Source: Ruminococcus flavefaciens MA2007
Lineage (GTDB): Bacteria > Bacillota > Clostridia > Oscillospirales > Ruminococcaceae
Length of the DNA: 64,000 nt
Direction of reading: 5' to 3'
Assembly (NCBI RefSeq): GCF_000621845.1
Contig: NZ_JHXF01000010.1
Span: forward strand, 1 to 64,000
Part shown: piece by piece, positions 33,623 through 42,348 of the stretch
Layout of the letters: every line of letters begins with the position of its first letter
Position numbering within the stretch: position 1 is the stretch's first letter
Made by a program: the position numbers and the translations under genes
The notes under the pieces: generated by a model
The model's input: only the letters and a program-made list of their open reading frames with translations
Databases searched by the model: none
What the model was told of the DNA's origin: nothing

Positions 33623-35521
33623 ATGAAAGAAAATATAAGTAATAACGAAAAGGTGACGCTGGAGGAACTCCAGCTGCCTCAGGATCTGAAAAAGCTTACT
33701 ATTTCTCAGTGTAACGGACTTTGCAAGGAGATAAGAACTATACTTATTTCCACAGTTTCAAAAACAGGCGGGCACCTTGCTTCAAATCTGGGAGCTGTAG
33801 AGCTTACAATGGCTCTCCACCGCAATTTCAATTCTCCCGAGGATAAAATAGTCTGGGACGTCGGTCATCAGGCTTATACTCATAAGATACTCACAGGCAG
33901 ACTTGACAGATTCTCTACACTGAGACAGGAGAACGGAATATCTGGATTTCCAAAGCCCTCAGAGTCTGAGCACGATACCTTTATCAGCGGACACAGCAGT
34001 ACATCTGTCTCCGTTGCCTGCGGTATATCCGAAGCCATGAAGCTTCAGGGCAAGGACAACTATGCGGTAGCTGTTATAGGTGACGGAGCTATGTCGGGCG
34101 GTATGTTCTACGAGGCTATGAACAACTGCGGCAGAGACCGTCAGCGCAATCTCATAGTAGTCCTCAATGACAACAATATGTCTATTTCAAAGAGCGTTGG
34201 AGCTCTTTCAAAATACCTCACATCTCTGCGTAATACCGAGAGATATCTTCACACCAAGAGAGCCGTTGAGCGCGGACTTGAAAAGATACCTCTTGTCGGC
34301 AAGAGCGTTACCAAGGGTATCAAGAATGTAAAGGATTCTGTAAAATCCAACATTCTTGAGCAGAGTACCATGTTCGAGGACATGGGCTTCATCTATCTCG
34401 GACCTGTCAACGGACACAATCTTGCGGAGCTTGAAGAGGTTTTCCACATGGCTAAGTCCTATCACCAGCCTGTGTTTATCCATGTCAAGACCGTAAAGGG
34501 CAAGGGCTACAGCCCTGCCGAGGCAAATCCGGGAGAATATCACGGTATCTCGAAATTTGACATAGCTACGGGAAATCCCGAGGTTGCCGCCGCAGACAGC
34601 TATTCTACAGTTTTCGGCAAGGAGCTCGTAAAGCTTGCCGACAAGGACGAGAAGCTCTGCGCTATCACAGCAGCTATGAAATACGGTACGGGTTTGCAGT
34701 TTTTCCACTTTAAGTATCCCGACAGATTCTTCGATGTGGGAATCGCGGAGCAGCACGCAGTCACCTTTGCAGGCGGACTTGCCTCCATGGGAATGACACC
34801 TGTATTTGCGGTGTATTCCACATTTTTACAGAGAGCCTATGACCAGCTCGTCCACGACGTTGCTATAGGCGGACTTCATGTTGTCCTCGGTGTTGACCGT
34901 GCAGGTATAGTAGGTGAGGACGGCGAGACACATCAGGGGCTTCTTGACGTGCCTATGCTTACTACCATACCGAATACAACAGTTTATTCGCCCTCATGCT
35001 ATATGGAGATGAAAATGTGCATGAGAAAGGCTATATACGAGGATAAGGGACTTGCGGCTGTGCGCTATCCGAGGGGCTCTGAAAAAATGGAGTTCGACCA
35101 GTCTGATATCACAACAGAATGGCTCTTCAAGCAGCTCAGCGGCAGCAAAATTCTTATCATTACATACGGCAGGCTTTATAATGAAGCAATAAAGGCTCAG
35201 AAAGAGCTTGAAAAGGGCGGCATAAACTGCGATATATTGAAGCTTACAAAGATATTCCCGCTTGACGGCAAGCTGGGCGATGAGATAAAGCAGTACCCGA
35301 GGATAGTATTCTTCGAGGAGTCTATGGGCGAGGGAAGTATTTCCGAAAAGGTAGGAGATATCCTTTCTGAGCTTGGCTACTGCGGAGACTACAGCAGAGT
35401 GACCGCAGACGGCTTTGTAAAGCAGGCTTCTGTGCGCTCATGTCTTGACAAGCTTGGGCTTACAAGGTGCAGAATGGCGGATTATATCCGTCAGAGGAGC
35501 AATAATAATGGCAAGGCTTGA
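33623..35521 (+). CDS. dxs: 1-deoxy-D-xylulose-5-phosphate synthase
   Basis: The 632-residue protein has the thiamine diphosphate motif GDGAMSGGMFYEAMNN, an early HLASNLGAVELTMALH, WDVGHQAYTHKILTGR, and the transketolase pyrimidine domain FDVGIAEQHAVTFAGGLA. It joins pyruvate and glyceraldehyde 3-phosphate in the first step of the MEP isoprenoid pathway, supplying the preceding prenyl synthase. The N-terminus is about ten residues longer than usual, and the ribosome binding site is distant. tlyA begins inside its last codons. Confidence 0.95.
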   Translation: MKENISNNEKVTLEELQLPQDLKKLTISQCNGLCKEIRTILISTVSKTGGHLASNLGAVELTMALHRNFNSPEDKIVWDVGHQAYTHKILTGRLDRFSTLRQENGISGFPKPSESEHDTFISGHSSTSVSVACGISEAMKLQGKDNYAVAVIGDGAMSGGMFYEAMNNCGRDRQRNLIVVLNDNNMSISKSVGALSKYLTSLRNTERYLHTKRAVERGLEKIPLVGKSVTKGIKNVKDSVKSNILEQSTMFEDMGFIYLGPVNGHNLAELEEVFHMAKSYHQPVFIHVKTVKGKGYSPAEANPGEYHGISKFDIATGNPEVAAADSYSTVFGKELVKLADKDEKLCAITAAMKYGTGLQFFHFKYPDRFFDVGIAEQHAVTFAGGLASMGMTPVFAVYSTFLQRAYDQLVHDVAIGGLHVVLGVDRAGIVGEDGETHQGLLDVPMLTTIPNTTVYSPSCYMEMKMCMRKAIYEDKGLAAVRYPRGSEKMEFDQSDITTEWLFKQLSGSKILIITYGRLYNEAIKAQKELEKGGINCDILKLTKIFPLDGKLGDEIKQYPRIVFFEESMGEGSISEKVGDILSELGYCGDYSRVTADGFVKQASVRSCLDKLGLTRCRMADYIRQRSNNNGKA

Positions 35522-36293
35522 CAGCGAGCTGGTCTCACGGGGACTTGCAAGAAGCCGTCAGCGAGCCAAGGAAATGATACTTACAGGAAATGTTACTGTC
35601 AACGGAAAGACGGCAAAAAAGGCTTCTGACGAAGTAACTCCCGAGGATGTTATCGAGTCCTCTGAGAGCGAGAGCTATGTCGGACGCGGCGCTCTGAAGC
35701 TTGAAAAGGCAGCCGAGGTATTCGGTCTTGACTTCAAAGACAAGGTCTGTCTCGATATCGGAGCTTCTACAGGCGGATTCACCGATTTTATGCTGCAAAA
35801 CGGAGCAGCTAAGGTCTTTGCAGTCGATACGGGACATGGTCAGCTTGCACAGCGCCTTGTGGACGATGACCGAGTTGTCAATATGGAGGGCACTGATATC
35901 CGCGACGTTACCGCCGATGATTTAGGCGGACAGGCTGATATCATATCCGTGGACGTTTCGTTCATTTCCCTTACCAAGATACTTTCCAAGGTCTATGAGC
36001 TTCTCAAAGAGGGCGCAGCAGCCGCTGTGCTCATAAAGCCGCAGTTTGAGGCAGGCAGGAGCGATATCGGCAAGCGCGGTATAGTAAAGGACAGAAAAGT
36101 CCATATCCGTGTACTGTCGGAAATAGACAGCTTTGCACAGTCTATCGGCTTTGTGACCGAGCAGTACACCTATTCTCCCGTCCGCGGCGGAAGCGGCAAT
36201 ATAGAGTATCTTGTGAAGCTCAGAAAAACCGCAGGAGAACCAAAGATACATGACTTCAAGGAGCTGACAGACAGTTCATTCACTAAACTATAA
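35508..36293 (+). CDS. tlyA: TlyA family RNA 2'-O-methyltransferase/hemolysin-like
   Basis: The 261-residue protein has an N-terminal S4 RNA-binding domain (RLDSELVSRGLARSRQRAKEMILTG) and an FtsJ-like methyltransferase domain with CLDIGASTGGFTDFML and SVDVSFISLTKIL. TlyA methylates rRNA riboses in mycobacteria; in Firmicutes (YqxC) the role is less certain. The ATG at 35508 follows GAGGAG and overlaps dxs by 14 bases. The order xse-ispA-dxs-tlyA-nadK-argR-recN is a conserved Firmicutes arrangement. Confidence 0.93.
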   Translation: MARLDSELVSRGLARSRQRAKEMILTGNVTVNGKTAKKASDEVTPEDVIESSESESYVGRGALKLEKAAEVFGLDFKDKVCLDIGASTGGFTDFMLQNGAAKVFAVDTGHGQLAQRLVDDDRVVNMEGTDIRDVTADDLGGQADIISVDVSFISLTKILSKVYELLKEGAAAAVLIKPQFEAGRSDIGKRGIVKDRKVHIRVLSEIDSFAQSIGFVTEQYTYSPVRGGSGNIEYLVKLRKTAGEPKIHDFKELTDSSFTKL

Positions 36294-36304
36294 GGAGTGC
36301 GTTT

Positions 36305-37159
36305 ATGAAGGCAGCGTTGTACCCTAATTTCCAGAAGACCAATGCGCTCAGCTGCGCCCGTGAAGCCTGTGATGTGCTTGCGGACTGCGGCATAGACGTT
36401 TCGGTCAGTGAAATATTCAGAAACGATTTTTCAGACAAACCGCACGTAAGCTTTGAAGATATAAGCGAGGCTGTAAAGACAGCAGATGTGGTTCTTGCCA
36501 TAGGCGGCGACGGAACTATCCTCCGCTGTGCAAAGCTGCTCATGGGCAGCGATACCAAGCTTCTCGGTATAAATACGGGAACTCTCGGCTTTATGGCAGG
36601 TCTCGAAGCAGACCAGCTCGACAAGCTGAGCCTGCTCACTACAGGTGAGTACGACATATCCCAGCGAATGACTCTTGATGTATTATATCACGGCAAGGAC
36701 GGCGATGTTACGGCAACTGTCCTCAACGAGGTCTCGGCACGCTCGGGCAGCTTCAGGATATGCGACTTTGAGGTCTATTCTGAAGGCTACCTTGTGGGAA
36801 AATACCGAGCAGACGGTGTACTTTTCAGCACTCCCTCGGGTTCTACAGCCTATGCTCTCTCCGCAGGCGGTCCCGTTATCGAGCCTGACCTTGAATGTAT
36901 AGAGATGACGCTTATATGCCCTCATTCGCTGTTTTCGAGAGCTACAATGTTTTCACCGAGCAGGAAGCTTCGCATGAAGGTGACGACTACCCGAGAGGAC
37001 AGCATGGTCATAAACGTGGACGGCGAGCACTTCATCAGTCTTGCCCGTGACGAATCAATAGAGATATGTCGCGGAAGGAACAATATAAACTTCATTGACC
37101 TCATAGGCAATTCCTTCCACGAGTCCCTTTGCAAAAAAATGTGCAAGCCCATAAAATAA
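36305..37159 (+). CDS. nadK: NAD kinase
   Basis: The 284-residue protein has the GGDG motif (AIGGDGTILRCA), INTGTLGFMAG, DGVLFSTPSGSTAYALSAGGP and a late NVDGEHF, the signature of NAD kinases. It phosphorylates NAD to NADP with ATP or polyphosphate. AAGGAG precedes the start. Confidence 0.95.
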   Translation: MKAALYPNFQKTNALSCAREACDVLADCGIDVSVSEIFRNDFSDKPHVSFEDISEAVKTADVVLAIGGDGTILRCAKLLMGSDTKLLGINTGTLGFMAGLEADQLDKLSLLTTGEYDISQRMTLDVLYHGKDGDVTATVLNEVSARSGSFRICDFEVYSEGYLVGKYRADGVLFSTPSGSTAYALSAGGPVIEPDLECIEMTLICPHSLFSRATMFSPSRKLRMKVTTTREDSMVINVDGEHFISLARDESIEICRGRNNINFIDLIGNSFHESLCKKMCKPIK

Positions 37160-37175
37160 GGAGCACGGTGGTATT

Positions 37176-37619
37176 ATGAAAAACCGCAGACATGAAGCAA
37201 TTCTTGAAATAATAACCGAGCAGCCCGTCGCAACTCAGGAGAGGCTTATCGAGCTGCTTGCAGAGCGCGGAATAAAGACCACGCAGGCAACTCTTTCCCG
37301 TGACATACAGCAGCTCTCTTTAGTGAAGCAGCGCGATGACAAGGGCATTTACCGCTATACTATGCCTGCCGCAGCAATTACGGAGAAGTCTCTCTTTGAA
37401 GAAGCTGTTATATCGGTGGATTATGCCATGAATACCATTGTTCTCAAATGCCGTGCAGGAATGGCGCAGGGCACCTGTGCAGCCATAGACTCCGTAGAGC
37501 ATCAGGGCGTTGTGGGAACTATCGCAGGCGACGATACTATCTTTATACTTGTGCGGAGCGAAGCTGACGCAAAGAAGCTTTCCAAGAAGTTTCGCAGCGA
37601 GCTTTTCCCCAGGAGGTAA
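37176..37619 (+). CDS. argR: Arginine repressor ArgR/AhrC
   Basis: The 147-residue protein has an N-terminal winged helix (RHEAILEIITEQPVATQERLIELL, then GIKTTQATLSRDIQQLSLVK) and a C-terminal arginine-binding hexamerisation domain (MNTIVLKCRAGMAQ, GTIAGDDTIFIL). It controls arginine metabolism genes, none of which are in this window. The site between nadK and recN is conserved in Firmicutes. Confidence 0.94.
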   Translation: MKNRRHEAILEIITEQPVATQERLIELLAERGIKTTQATLSRDIQQLSLVKQRDDKGIYRYTMPAAAITEKSLFEEAVISVDYAMNTIVLKCRAGMAQGTCAAIDSVEHQGVVGTIAGDDTIFILVRSEADAKKLSKKFRSELFPRR

Positions 37620-37628
37620 ACTCTCAGA

Positions 37629-39290
37629 ATGTTAAAAGAGATATACATACAGAACCTTGCTGTCATAAAAGAAGCAGTGATACCTCTTGGCAGCAGGCTG
37701 AACATTTTTACAGGCGAAACAGGCGCAGGTAAGTCCATACTTATCAACGGCATAAATGCTGTTCTCGGACAGCGCTGTACTAAGGACATAGTCCGCACAG
37801 GCTGCGATAAGGCAGTTATAACTGCGCTTTTTACAGAGCTTTCCGACGAGGTATGCGCAAAGCTTGATGAGCTGGGAATTGCCCATGATGACCGTGAGAT
37901 AACGGTCACAAGGGAGATAAGCGCCGACGGCGGCAGTGTTTCACGTATCAATAACAGAACGGCAGCAGCGGCTCTTCTTAAAGAGATAGGCTCAATGCTT
38001 ATCAATATCCACGGACAGCACGACAATCAGATACTTCTTGACAGCGAGAAACATTTGCAGATACTTGACGGATTCGGCGGCGATGACACTCTGCTGAATG
38101 AGTACAGGGAGACCTTCCGCCAGCTTCAGCATACTGCGAGACGTCTCGGCGAGCTGAAAAAGCTGGAGCAGTCCCGTGTTGAGCGCAGCCGTTACCTTGA
38201 GGATATAATCAGCGATATCGGCGAGCTGGAGCTCCGCGAGAATGAGGACGAGGAGCTTGAAAAGGAGTACGAGACTGCAAAGAACTCCGAAAAGACCATA
38301 ATCGCCATTAAAAATGCAGTGAACGCCATAACAGGCGAAGAAGCTGCCAATGATATGCTTGTTTCGGCTGAGACTGAGATAGCCCAGTATACCGACAATA
38401 ACGAAAAGCTCAATACGCTGTATGAGCGCCTTTCTGCGGCTGAGATAGAGCTTGCAGATATCGCCTCAGAGCTTGAATCACTTGCCGAAAGGGTTGAACT
38501 GGACGGACAGCGTCTGGAATATCTCGGAACAAGGCTGGGAAGTATAAACAAGCTGAAGCGCAAGTATGCCACTGACTGCGAGGGGCTCATAAAAATGTAT
38601 GATGACGCCTGCCGCGAGTCCATGCAGCTTGAAAGCTCAGATAGCGAGATAAAGTCACTTACAGAGAAGCGCGATGAGCTTCTCCATAAAGTTACGGAGC
38701 AGGCTAAGAAGCTCTATGATTACCGCGAGAGCGTTGCCAAGCGCTTTACCGAGCGCGTCACAGCAGAGCTTGAATTTCTCAACATGGAGGGCGTAATAAT
38801 CGCAGTCCGCCATGAAAAGGGCAAGCTCACAGTGAACGGCATGGACAGCGTGGAGTTCCTTATATCTGCCAACAAGGGCGAGGAGCCTAAGCCCATTTCA
38901 AAGATAGCCTCAGGCGGCGAGCTTTCACGTATAATGCTTGCGCTGAAAAGCGTTATTGCTGACAAGGATTCTATCCCGACTATGATATTCGACGAGATAG
39001 ATACAGGCGTAAGCGGCAAGGCGGCTCAGAAAATAGGCATAAAGCTCCGTGAGATAGGTAAGGTGAGACAGGTCATCTGCGTTACCCATCTTTCGCAGAT
39101 AGCTGTAATGGCTGACGACCACCTGCTCATTGAAAAGCAGATAGTTGGCGAGCGTACCGAGACTCATGTAATGCACCTTGATATGGAGGGCAGAGTTGCT
39201 GAGATAGCCCGTATCATGGGCGGCGACAGTCCAAGCGAGCTCATGCTGGACAACGCCCGTGCCGAGATTGAAAAGGCTTCTGAAATATAA
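37629..39290 (+). CDS. recN: DNA repair protein RecN
   Basis: The 553-residue SMC-like ATPase has Walker A GETGAGKS (about residue 30), a long coiled-coil middle (about 155-365), the ABC signature ASGGELSRIMLALK and Walker B MIFDEIDTGVSG. It acts in double-strand-break repair. An AGGAGG site overlaps the end of argR. Confidence 0.95.
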   Translation: MLKEIYIQNLAVIKEAVIPLGSRLNIFTGETGAGKSILINGINAVLGQRCTKDIVRTGCDKAVITALFTELSDEVCAKLDELGIAHDDREITVTREISADGGSVSRINNRTAAAALLKEIGSMLINIHGQHDNQILLDSEKHLQILDGFGGDDTLLNEYRETFRQLQHTARRLGELKKLEQSRVERSRYLEDIISDIGELELRENEDEELEKEYETAKNSEKTIIAIKNAVNAITGEEAANDMLVSAETEIAQYTDNNEKLNTLYERLSAAEIELADIASELESLAERVELDGQRLEYLGTRLGSINKLKRKYATDCEGLIKMYDDACRESMQLESSDSEIKSLTEKRDELLHKVTEQAKKLYDYRESVAKRFTERVTAELEFLNMEGVIIAVRHEKGKLTVNGMDSVEFLISANKGEEPKPISKIASGGELSRIMLALKSVIADKDSIPTMIFDEIDTGVSGKAAQKIGIKLREIGKVRQVICVTHLSQIAVMADDHLLIEKQIVGERTETHVMHLDMEGRVAEIARIMGGDSPSELMLDNARAEIEKASEI

Positions 39291-39303
39291 CGGAGGAATC
39301 GTA

Positions 39304-39843
39304 TTGAAAATATACTCAACGAGGCACGGACAGACCTCGTACAACAAGCAGGAGATAGTTCTGGGAACTACCGATATAGAGCTTGACGAAACAGGTGAAA
39401 AGCAGGCTCTTATGCTGGCTGAGAAGATAGCCGATATGAACTGTATTGATATTATCATAGCTTCTCCAATGAAGCGGGCACAGCGTACAGCTCGTGCGGT
39501 TGCGGAGCGCTGCGGACTCGAAATTGTAACGGAGGAGCGCCTTCGCGAGTGGGACTATGGCTATTATGAGGGCAAAAGCAGATTTACCGAGGGCTTTGCA
39601 GAGAATAAGACGGAGTTCGGCGTGCGTATGGGCAAAAGCGGCGAGTCTCTCATGCAGCTTGCTCACAGAGTTTACTCCGCACTTGATGATATCATAAAGA
39701 ATTACAGCGGCAAAAATGTGCTTATAGTAAGCCACGGCGGTGTTTGCCGCGTTATTGAGACATATTTCAACGACATGGCTACAGAGCAGTTTTCAAACTG
39801 GTTCATGGATAACTGCGGACTTATTGAGTATTCCATAGACTGA
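39304..39843 (+). CDS. Histidine phosphatase family protein
   Basis: The 179-residue protein starts LKIYSTRHGQTSYN, with the catalytic RHG motif, then EERLREWDYGYYEG and a late VSHGGVCRVI containing the second histidine. These cofactor-independent enzymes dephosphorylate small molecules such as phosphosugars or alpha-ribazole phosphate; the substrate is not assignable. The start is a TTG at 39304, seven bases after GGAGG. An earlier start at 39259 lies within recN. Confidence 0.88.
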   Translation: MKIYSTRHGQTSYNKQEIVLGTTDIELDETGEKQALMLAEKIADMNCIDIIIASPMKRAQRTARAVAERCGLEIVTEERLREWDYGYYEGKSRFTEGFAENKTEFGVRMGKSGESLMQLAHRVYSALDDIIKNYSGKNVLIVSHGGVCRVIETYFNDMATEQFSNWFMDNCGLIEYSID

Positions 39844-39856
39844 CAGGAGAGATATT

Positions 39857-41827
39857 ATGAAAATAGGCGTTGACTATTATCCCGAGCAGTGGGACAGGGC
39901 GTTATGGAAGGCTGACTCAGACCTCATGGCGAAGATAGGCGTAAAGCTTGTTCGTATCGGAGAGTTTGCGTGGTCAAAGCTTGAACCCAGAGACGGTCAG
40001 TTTAACTTTCAGTGGCTGGACGAAGCTATCAGTACCTTTTCGCGCCATGCAATAGGAGTAGTGCTCTGCACACCTACAAGCTGTCCGCCATTATGGATGT
40101 ACGAGACCTACCCCGATATCGTACAGGTCGGTGCGGACGGTAAAAGGATACAGACAGGCATCAGGGGACACAGGTGTCTCAATGCGCCTATGTTCCTGTA
40201 TTACGCAAAGCGTATCACCGAGCAGCTTGCAAGGCGTTATGCCAACAATCCTGCAATTGCCGCATGGCAGATAGACAACGAGATAGAGGCTTATCCCTGC
40301 ACCTGCGAGACCTGCCGCGGACTGTTCCGCGACTGGCTCATAGACAAGTATGATACTCTTGAAAACATCAATGCCGCTTTCGGAAGCAGCGTATGGAGCG
40401 GAGAATACAGCAATATCACGCAGATACAGCCTCCCACGGCTTACCCGAAAGCATGGCAGAACCCTGCCCTTTGCCTTGATTTTGCGCGGTTTTCGTCAGA
40501 TACAGCCGTAAAGTTCGTAAGCGATATGGCTCAGATAATAAAGCGTGAGAATCCAAGGGCAAAGGTCACAACTAATACCTTTTTCTGCGAGAATACTCCC
40601 GATTTTTACAAGCTTTTCAGTATGCTTGACTTTACATCATATGACAATTATCCGCCTGTACGTATATCAGGCGATGACAATAACCCCAATTCCCATGCTT
40701 TTGAGCTTGATTTTATGCGCGGACTTAAACAGCGTAATTTCTGGGTAATGGAGCAGCTCAGCGGTGCTACAGGCAGCTGGGCTCCTATGGGACCTACTCC
40801 AAAGCCGGGACAGATAAAGGGCTATGCTATGCAGGCAATGGCTCATGGAGCTGATACTGTCATGCATTTCCGCTGGAGAACTGCAAATAAGGGTGCGGAG
40901 ATGTTCTGGCACGGACTTCTTGACCACAGCAATGTGCCCTCACGGCGCTTTAAGGAATTTGCCGAGCTTTGCAGAGAAGCTTCAAAGCTCAGCGTTATCG
41001 AGACTACAGAGCTTGTTTCCGACGTTGCCATACTCTATTCGCCTGAAAACGACTGGGCGTTCAGGATACAGCCACAGACAGAGGGCTTCAATTATCTTGA
41101 ACAGCTGAGATATTTCCACGCAGCCTTTACGCGTTACGGCACAAATGTGGATATCATATCTCCAACAGCCGACCTTTCAAAGTACAAGGCAGTAGTTGCG
41201 CCTGCAATGTATGTTTACGACAAGGCTTCTGCCGAGAATATCTACCGTTATGTAATAAAGGGCGGTACGCTTATAATGACAAACCGCAGCGGCGTCAAGG
41301 ACCAGTGCAACAACTGCATTATGGAGCCGCTCCCCACAGTATACCGCGAGATGATAGGTGCGGAGGTCAAGGAGTACGATCCTATCGGCAATACCGAGCA
41401 GACCATTGCGGACTTCGCAGGAAATAAGTTTACCTGCCGCCAGTGGTGCGATGTACTTGAGGTCACAACAGCCCGTGCTTATGCGGAGTATAAGGACAGC
41501 TTCTATGCAGGCAGTGCCGCTGTAACTATGAACCGCTATTGCAGCGGTGTCACATACTATGTGGGTACAGTCTGCAATATGGACTTCTACGAGAGCTTTG
41601 CAGGCAACATTATGAAGCAGACAGGAATACCTCGTCTTAAAGACCTGCCCAAGGGCGTCGAGGTCACCACAAGAACAAACGGACTTGACGATTACATCTT
41701 TTTCTTCAATAATTCTGAGGAAGAGGTAAATATAACACTTCCAAAGGCAATGTACAGCATTATCGACGGCGGCGAAAGAAATGAGCTTACTCTGGAGCCC
41801 TTCGGTATGGATATTGTCAGAAAGTAG
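39857..41827 (+). CDS. Beta-galactosidase, glycoside hydrolase family 42
   Basis: The 656-residue protein has the GH42 TIM barrel with acid/base Glu142 (IDNEIEAY), nucleophile Glu299 (VMEQLSGATGSW) and a zinc site formed by Cys107, Cys148, Cys150 and Cys153, followed by the trimerisation and C-terminal domains. It cleaves terminal beta-galactosides from oligosaccharides such as galactan or arabinogalactan fragments. There is no signal peptide, so it acts in the cytoplasm on imported sugars. It sits between housekeeping genes with a 13-base gap, with no sugar transporter next to it. Confidence 0.95.
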   Translation: MKIGVDYYPEQWDRALWKADSDLMAKIGVKLVRIGEFAWSKLEPRDGQFNFQWLDEAISTFSRHAIGVVLCTPTSCPPLWMYETYPDIVQVGADGKRIQTGIRGHRCLNAPMFLYYAKRITEQLARRYANNPAIAAWQIDNEIEAYPCTCETCRGLFRDWLIDKYDTLENINAAFGSSVWSGEYSNITQIQPPTAYPKAWQNPALCLDFARFSSDTAVKFVSDMAQIIKRENPRAKVTTNTFFCENTPDFYKLFSMLDFTSYDNYPPVRISGDDNNPNSHAFELDFMRGLKQRNFWVMEQLSGATGSWAPMGPTPKPGQIKGYAMQAMAHGADTVMHFRWRTANKGAEMFWHGLLDHSNVPSRRFKEFAELCREASKLSVIETTELVSDVAILYSPENDWAFRIQPQTEGFNYLEQLRYFHAAFTRYGTNVDIISPTADLSKYKAVVAPAMYVYDKASAENIYRYVIKGGTLIMTNRSGVKDQCNNCIMEPLPTVYREMIGAEVKEYDPIGNTEQTIADFAGNKFTCRQWCDVLEVTTARAYAEYKDSFYAGSAAVTMNRYCSGVTYYVGTVCNMDFYESFAGNIMKQTGIPRLKDLPKGVEVTTRTNGLDDYIFFFNNSEEEVNITLPKAMYSIIDGGERNELTLEPFGMDIVRK

Positions 41828-41833
41828 GCGTGA

Positions 41834-42268
41834 ATGAGGATAGTTTTACAGCGAGTCACCTCTGCAAGCGTAAAGGTAGACGGAAATATCATCGGCAAGA
41901 TAGGTACGGGATTTCTGCTGCTTTTCGGTGTGGGACATGAGGATACCGAGGAGGACTGCCGCAGACTTGCGGACAAGATTTCCGGGCTTCGTATCTTCTC
42001 CGACGAGAATGACAAGATAAATCTCGACCTTGAAAGCGTAGGCGGACAGCTTCTTGTGGTGCCGCAGTTTACGCTGTATGCTGACTGCCGCAAGGGCAAC
42101 AGACCGAATTTCATACAGGCTGCAAAGCCTGAAAAAGCAAATGCGCTGTATGAATATTTCGTGGAGTATCTCCGCAGCAAGGGCAAGCACGTTGAAACAG
42201 GTGAGTTCGGCGCTGATATGAAGGTCGAGCTCCTTAACGACGGACCTTTTACGGTAATACTTGAATAG
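41834..42268 (+). CDS. dtd: D-aminoacyl-tRNA deacylase
   Basis: The 144-residue protein has the family sequence [17 protein letters not shown], the active-site SQFTLY-like segment in the form [17 protein letters not shown], and the late [19 protein letters not shown] containing the Gly-cisPro-type motif region. Dtd removes D-amino acids, and glycine from mischarged tRNA-Ala, protecting translation. It is 1.7 kb upstream of alaS. It ends the long operon and is followed by a terminator. Confidence 0.94.
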   Translation: MRIVLQRVTSASVKVDGNIIGKIGTGFLLLFGVGHEDTEEDCRRLADKISGLRIFSDENDKINLDLESVGGQLLVVPQFTLYADCRKGNRPNFIQAAKPEKANALYEYFVEYLRSKGKHVETGEFGADMKVELLNDGPFTVILE

Positions 42269-42271
42269 TTT

Positions 42272-42302
42272 AAAAGCCGCAGATACTTATCTGCGGCTTT
42301 TT
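42272..42302 (+). terminator. Rho-independent terminator after dtd
   Basis: Arms AAAAGCCGCAGATA/TATCTGCGGCTTTT around a short loop, followed by T residues. Confidence 0.9.
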
Positions 42303-42348
42303 GCATATTCTTCCTCATACTGACAATACTCACCCTTGAGGTGATATT

